DNA of 64,000 nt, from NCBI GenBank assembly GCA_030248295.1, contig JASANH010000499.1, positions 310,001-374,000 of the forward strand. The letters are read 5' to 3'. Shown here in pieces: positions 58,410-64,000 of this stretch. A program made the position numbers and the translations under genes. The notes under the pieces are model-generated. The model was given only the letters and a program-made list of their open reading frames with translations, searched no databases and was not told the origin of the DNA. This DNA is from Mesodorylaimus sp. YZB2_4 (taxonomy: Eukaryota > Nematoda > Enoplea > Dorylaimida > Dorylaimidae). The number at the start of each line of letters is the position of its first letter. Position 1 is the stretch's first letter.

Positions 58410-59250
58410 AGGGGGAGGGGTGCGGGGAGGTAGATGTGCCTCCTCCCAGCCGGAGGCGAAATTTTTGAACAATCGCTCTTATTAGACACGTTTTCAAGCC
58501 TGAGCTATATCCCTTGGTACCCTTCGTGTTGTGATGCCACTGCCTTTCTATGCCTTTGCCTATACTCACAATAAGTGCTCTACAATTATGCTCCATTTTT
58601 TGATTATGTCTGGACTTTTAACCCCGGGCCCCGGTCCCCCGGTCCTCTGGTCCCCCCCCCCCCCCCCCGCTGGCTGCGCGCCCGATGTGGTAAAACAGGA
58701 ACATGAATATGAACATGAATATGATACCGCAAGTGATATTTTGTCAGGGGATTATTGACGGCTTTTGGATAAGTGATGAAGGTTCTGTGGAGGTTTTGGG
58801 ATCAGGTGCGCAGGGATTTTCTTTGAGCGTCTGGCCACCATGTAATCGTGCTTCATTCTCAATGTCCTTCAATTCATGCCAAGCTTCAGTTGATTCGATG
58901 GACACCTTTTCTCCTCTGAAGTAAGTGCCAGGCCGTCCTCTTTCCAAAGCCAAGATTTTACACCACTAGGCATTTGATTATTCAGAAAATACGCTTAACC
59001 CTCGTACTAGTACGAGGGTATGTTACCACAGTTTCCGTTGTTTAATTAATGTTCCTGTTTGAATTACCCGCTTTAAAGGAGTAAGCGGAGCATCTCGTTT
59101 TGCAGATACTGTCAGCCGCTGCAAAAGCGCGGGAATAGCAGACATTCATTCTAGTCAAGACATCGGTCAATTTCCTTTTTTGTCTGCTTTTCTATATAGT
59201 TTCGTGTCGTCTTTTCATCAGTCACTACTGCTGCCCGCGAAAATCGAGTA
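58410..59250. other. 5' flank of the SPE-39/VIPAS39 gene
   Basis: Contains a C run at 58654-58668, GAACATGAATAT repeats at 58699-58722 and a palindrome CCTCGTACTAGTACGAGG at 59000-59017. No other gene is supported; the promoter probably lies in the right part. Confidence 0.4.
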
Positions 59251-62200
59251 ATGCAAAGGTAAAACTTTTATTTCAGAATTTACAATATTCAAATTGTTAT
59301 GTGAGAACCCTTTTTTTCAGAACCCGCGGACATTCCTCGTCGCACTCAGGAGACGATGGAGATCAAGACGATGATTACTGGAATGTGTCGAACGTCCGAG
59401 CTGCGGCCAAGACTACTTTGTGGGATAATGATGGCGAGGACACTTCCGAAGTAAGCAGTGTTCGTGCGAATTATTTCTTTTTAAACATGAACATGATCCA
59501 TATTCCTGTGTGTTCTAAATAATTAAAAAACATTCCATGTCAGTCATGCATTTTTGGGGCGTAAGAGGCAAATTTTCTTTAATCCTATCAGGACTTACAT
59601 CAGAAAGCAACATCACTTTTTCAAATCACAGCCTGACCGATTTGCCGCTACTCACTTCTTTTGTTTTGTATTTTTCATTTTCAGCGCAAAATATTGACCG
59701 ATACACAACAAAAAATGCCGAGTACGTGCCCCAGGCCGTAAACGCAATTAAAACTGAAATGACCTAATCAAGTTCATTATGAAGAGGGTATCGCAAAAAA
59801 TTTTAGCGTTTTTATGGGGTGGCTCATAAAACGTTTTTTTTATGCGGTCAGATTCGAAATTTTATGTGAAATGTGCCCCTTCACCCGCGAGAACGCATGG
59901 TTGTGTGGTAAAACATAAATATAATTAGTCAAATATCCCAATCTCTTACAGTCCGAGTGCGCACGACCAGGGTGCTTGTTTCAGACAAGTTCAGGGCTGG
60001 CGACTTGTCTGGAGACTGCATGAAATCAAAGCTAATTCTTCTCCCCACATTTCAGGCCACGAAAGCTCTAGCGCAGCTGAAGAAACAATTTGATGCCAAT
60101 TATTTTGCGGACGAACCAGTTGACGATAGCGTGGAAACCATCGATTGGTCTGGAACTAAAGTTTCATATTCAGGTTGGACTTTATTCTTGAAGTTTATGT
60201 TTCGAATCAGTTGAAATTCACTCATTTTTATCAAACTTTAGATATTGATCATGTTTCTATTCGCTCGGGAAATTAATTGACGAGCCTTAATGTTTTCTGA
60301 CACTTTTCGCCTTTCAGCAGTTTCATATTTTAGGAAATACTCGTTCTGAAACGACATCTGCACGAACTAGTGCTGCGGTCTCCTCGCCTTCGCCATCTCC
60401 AATTTCTACTTTTTCTTCGAGTCTGACTCTTACTCCACAATCGAATATTCAGAAATCGATTGGCCATCATAAAAGTCCGAGCGGAGGAAGCATCGGCGCT
60501 TCATCAGTTTCTTCGTCGTCGATTTCGATTGATAATGGTAAAGAAAATTCCTTTTATACCTCCCCTATTAATTAACCAAATCAGCCAAAATCATAATACT
60601 TTAGCGATAAGATCGAGTACACCGAAAAAAGAATATAGTCAAGCGGATTATGCTCGATTGGATGACGAATACAAAAAACTGCGAAAAAAATTCGAGGTTG
60701 GTTCTGCTTAAATTTTAACGCAACTTTTTTAATCTGTTTTTCTTTAATAGGTTCTGAATCGAGATAAATATCGAAAGCCCGAAGTCAAAGATACGATATC
60801 CCGAATGGCATCTGGTCAACCCTACATTCTAGAATATCACAGAAAGTTGAACGAGAAGATCGCGCTTTTGGACTCTATGCTGGAATTTGGTGATGGCGAT
60901 CTGATCCTGGCAGTAAGTTTGATGAAAACCATGTGAAAAGCAGTTCTAATTTTTAAGTTGTTAATCATGTTTTCGATTTACCCAAACAGGAACATGAAGA
61001 ACTTGAGTTGTGAAAGTAGGGAAGCACGCATTGATAACGTGGGTGCGAGTAATCCTGCGCTATCCTCGGACTGGGTGGCAGCAAAAGATAAATTATTTTA
61101 CTTCCTTAAAGACGAAGTACACTCTAGAATCGATGTTGGAATATTGAAAAAAGGAGTATGGTATTCAGATTCAGCGCCAATGTTTTATAGGACGAAGCCA
61201 AAATTCGAGAACTCTAGGGCTTATGTAAAAAATTGTCAAAATTCTTGATTGCAAAGGGAGATTCTTGGGAATAGAAAATTTTGACTGCTCAAATGATTGA
61301 GATAGAGGTCAATATAGACGCAAGTGCTGAATGTTTATCGCGGTCTCTTTTTAAATATGACTTCAGTACCGTCGTGTGCCGTACTCACGTTTTTCTTCTC
61401 GAGCAAACTTTGTGGAAGAGTTTTTGAATTTTTGGAGAGCATGCAACTATCTGTTTAATATAATGAGACAATTCATAACTTCTGCAAGATCTTGTTCAAA
61501 AAGAGGTTTTAAATCAACTGTTTGATCTGCTTCTTAAACTTATTTATGCTGTCAAATAGTGCTGCCCTTGAGTAACGAAAACATGACTGCTTACATTTCT
61601 TACGGTTTCGTAGACTTTGCCCAGTTAAACGCTGATATCCTGCACCAACTAGATGTCCAAAGTGCCCCACTGGAAGGAAAATTTCAGATACGTTTTGACT
61701 GAAAACTGTCAATCTCTAAATTTACTGTGGTGCGTCCCAGCATCGACCGATCCGACCTTGGGCCTGGATCCCGATCCCGATCCAGCGTCTGGATCGGCCT
61801 GATTTCGATCCGATTCGGCCGATGTGCTTCATGGAATACAATATTGGTGGGGATGACGTCTTTGGCACTGAGGCCTCATAAACCTGCCCTGTTTCTTCGC
61901 TGTAACTCTTTATCAGACCACTCCAAAGACACAGGAGAGCTAACAGCGCCTAAAAAGGGGGCTGATTTGAGAGGAAAAACGGGACTTACTGATCATAGTA
62001 TGCAGCTCGTTATCATTTCCCAGCAGATAAGGCGAGAAAAATTTCAGTTGCCAAACCGACCGATCCAGCAGTTGGATCGGATCAGGAACTGATCCACCCC
62101 CTGGATCGGCGGATCGGTCGATGCTGGGGTGCGTCTTTTAATTTCATGATGGTGTGCAACCTTCTTCGCGTGCAAAGTTTGCGTGATGGTCGCCATTGTT

Positions 62201-64000
62201 GCAAATAGCTTTTACCCTGTGTAAAGGAAGCAAAGATATGCCTCACTTTATTAGAAAAGTTTCTGTGCTCGGTTGCGGGATTAGAAGTTCTACAAACTCG
62301 TCCTGTGCAGTTATGACTTAAGAAACTTGTTTTACATGCATTGCTACAAGGCTGCTAAAACTTACCAGCAGTGATCTTCGGTTATCTTGTAGATTTTCGA
62401 GTTGACCTTCTTCAAAGGCGTCTTTTCGCAAAACGCTGCTCTCAAAGGGAGTCGCCTGAGTTATACTGTCTTAAATCAGAAGTGGCCAAAGAAAGAATTT
62501 TCATTTCTGCCAGGACGGTGAACTATCTTGTAGGAATTATCCAATTCCATTCGCACCTTCCTGTTCATTACCTGTAATTGTAGATCATTTGTCGTCCGAT
62601 AATGGCTTGAAATTGTTGACTTTGCTCCTGCAAATTTTAGGTTTTGATCTTCCTCAAAAACACCTTGACTTTTGCGTTGTTCCAAGAACAGCTGCTGAAG
62701 AAGCCATTAGCAGCCAATCACTACGTTGCCTACTTACGCGACCATTATAGATTCGAGGATCTGGCCACTACACTTTTGTAAGTGTTTGTAAGCAAGTCTT
62801 GTGTTTTGGCTTTGAAAATTTATTCTTTTTGACCATCAATCATGATTTTTTCAAGTTATGTTCTTTTGTAAAATTTTTGATTTTAGTGCTCTTGGACGCA
62901 AGGAAGAAGCCGCCATGGTGGAATTTCATTTGGCTTGCAAAAAATCGAGTGCACCCGCCAAAATATCTGCACTAAAACGATCTTTTCAATCCACTTTCAG
63001 TGCTGACGCTAATTTGACGAATGAGTGCCAACTTTTGGGTGAATACGTCGATTTGTTGGAACGACAGCAGCCGATCGATGTGGGTTTGCTTCTGATGGAG
63101 TAGATTTACATAGCTTGAATCTCGACACATACAAAACCTTGAATGCATACCTCTGAGATCGCCAGTCAAGCGGCGAGGAGAATACCAGACTGGCGATCCT
63201 AGATGCACGGGTTCAAATCCTGCTAAAGGCAAAAGTTTTTATTTTGGTATCTTGAGTCGAAATTACAGTACTTCAACCCGAACTTTTTCGTCTGTTTTTA
63301 TGCCTAAAGAATCCGGCCCAGATTTTGCTCAATTCTCTACAAGTCGTTGTCTTTTTAGGCTTCCGACGATAAAGTAGTTCAAGAAGGGCGCGATCCGAAG
63401 TTTAAACAGTACCCGAAAACTGCTAGTGTGGTCGATCAGTCAGTTCTGACCACGTTGTACTATTGCTGTCTTTATCATTATGAACTTCCACAAGTGAGGT
63501 TATCGACTTTTTCTAAGCGTTAATACATTGAATTCCTTTTTTTTATAGAACTCATTTGCCAGTCCGTTATCGATGCGCGATCATCATAAGTTGTCGGAGA
63601 AACAGTTTACTTGGATCGCTCTGCGTGCATTGGCTCGTCAGAAGAGATGGCCTGATGTACAGCAGTTGCTGACGAGCAAGGTGAGTGCATGAGTCAGTTG
63701 CAGACATCTGACCTAAGACATTAAATTCATCCGTCGCTTAAAGTCTGACGAGTAATCAAAATTGACGATCTTTGTTTGAACATTTTTCAGAGCTTTTTTG
63801 GTGGCTCGAAAATTAAATCTCCCATTCCAGTGGATAAATTATTGATGATTCTGGTTAATAATGGAGCCTCGCCCGAAGTAAGGACTTATTACTGGTACAC
63901 GTGCTCAAATAATCATGTTATTTTGTGTTTAGACTCTAAGCATATATGTCAGATTGGTTGATGACCCTGAGCGCAAGTTGCAACTGGCAAACAAATATAA
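59251..64000 (+). CDS. VIPAS39: SPE-39/VIPAS39 (VIPAR) orthologue, 5' twelve coding exons
   Basis: Partner of VPS33B in metazoan endosome/lysosome trafficking (CHEVI complex). Coding exons: 59251-59258, 59321-59450, 60056-60173, 60334-60537, 60605-60696, 60751-60912, 62641-62777, 62887-63079, 63359-63493, 63549-63680, 63791-63877 and 63933 to the edge. All phases agree. Order of recognisable segments: the amino-terminal acidic DDDYWNV motif; VETIDWSGTKVS (family V-WSGEPV); a Ser-rich linker; the helical core starting KLNEKIALLDSMLEFGDGDLILA then VLIFLKNTL; ALGRKEEAA; LLGEYVDLLERQ; SVVDQSVLTTLYYCCLYHY; LSEKQFTWIALRALA; and VRLVDDPERKLQLANKY. About 488 codons are present, and the last 40-60 are beyond the window. 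The first coding exon holds only two full codons. One intron (60913-62640) is long and carries a MITE. Confidence 0.92.
61737..62127 (+). mobile_element. hAT-like MITE, complete copy with target duplication
   Basis: A 391-bp element with ends CCAGCATCGACCGATCC and GGATCGGTCGATGCTGG, flanked by perfect 8-bp duplications GGTGCGTC at 61729-61736 and 62128-62135. Subterminal GATCC/GGATCGG words are iterated at both ends. Termini beginning CCAG and an 8-bp duplication fit the hAT superfamily. It lies in the long intron of the SPE-39/VIPAS39 gene. Confidence 0.88.
63157..63232 (+). repeat. intronic hairpin followed by B-box-like sequence
   Basis: GATCGCCAGTC (63157-63167) and GACTGGCGATC (63188-63198) form a perfect 11-bp stem with a 20-base loop. 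GGGTTCAAATCC, a good pol III B-box, follows at about 63209-63220. The acceptor stem expected of a tRNA is not found, so this is more likely a SINE relic in the intron 63080-63358. Confidence 0.55.

Noticed and set aside
59537-59767. Possible extra exon of SPE-39/VIPAS39
   Set aside because: Has an acceptor-like TTTTCAG but its frame does not continue the protein, and exons 59321-59450 and 60056-60173 join in phase without it.
60958-61248. Possible exon or separate gene inside the long intron
   Set aside because: Flanking exons join exactly at the conserved DGDLILA/VLIFLK junction; the frame has no recognised family.
57669-62127. GATCC words as a simple microsatellite
   Set aside because: The words are confined to ends of elements with inverted termini and target duplications, so they belong to transposons.
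1-64000. CRISPR arrays, bacterial operons, rRNA genes
   Set aside because: No regularly spaced direct repeats, Shine-Dalgarno-led gene series or rRNA signatures were seen; splicing and repeats are eukaryotic.

Overview
The window is animal nuclear DNA, most likely from an ecdysozoan. A tardigrade or an early-branching nematode would both fit, and I cannot separate them from sequence alone. The evidence is spliced genes with GT-AG introns, a degenerin/ENaC-type channel, a local expansion of intronless serpentine receptors with a nematode-chemoreceptor-like look, allatostatin-C-like neuropeptide precursors, a SPE-39/VIPAS39 orthologue, and Ty3/gypsy, BEL/Pao, LINE, MULE, hAT-like and SINE sequence. 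Genes are sparse and much of the rest is decayed repeat.

Layout. 1-20 kb: six members of one serpentine-receptor family. Two are intact (1833-2786 and 14214-15167, both minus, each 317 aa). Three are broken (4964-5913, 8030-8979, 18593-19541), and one is a 3' fragment (3754-4075). An upstream flank shared by two of them also occurs alone at 17.88-18.17 kb. 20-26 kb: low-complexity C-rich DNA, a SINE, an intact intronless DEG/ENaC channel (22789-24585) and a terminal-inverted-repeat element. 27-55 kb: five intact two-exon genes for small secreted precursors that end in an allatostatin-C-like Cys-YFSPIQ-Cys ring (26951-27373, 33463-33906, 44737-45171, 47263-47695, 54142-54576). Each has a TATA box 150-180 bp upstream of the ATG and a conserved upstream module holding a CACGTG E-box 520-600 bp upstream. 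Two further copies of the module stand without coding exons near 35.2 and 52.9 kb. Between these genes lie a small unrecognised secreted Gly/Asn/Gln-rich protein gene (30669-31536), a hAT-like element, a decayed Ty3/gypsy element whose envelope-like segment sits upstream of its protease, and LINE, MULE and BEL/Pao fragments. 42.98-45.41 and 53.91-56.33 kb form a ~2.4 kb inverted repeat carrying one precursor gene in each arm. 57-64 kb: two copies of a hAT-like MITE, a SINE, and the first twelve coding exons of SPE-39/VIPAS39, which runs off the right edge.

The genes do not form a pathway. The main biology is two local multigene expansions: orphan receptors, with heavy pseudogenisation, and AstC-like peptides, with intact coding sequence and shared regulatory DNA. 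Both have been shaped by tandem and inverted duplication and by transposons. Splice models were read by eye from exon phase, splice sites and paralogue agreement; no alignment or search was run.
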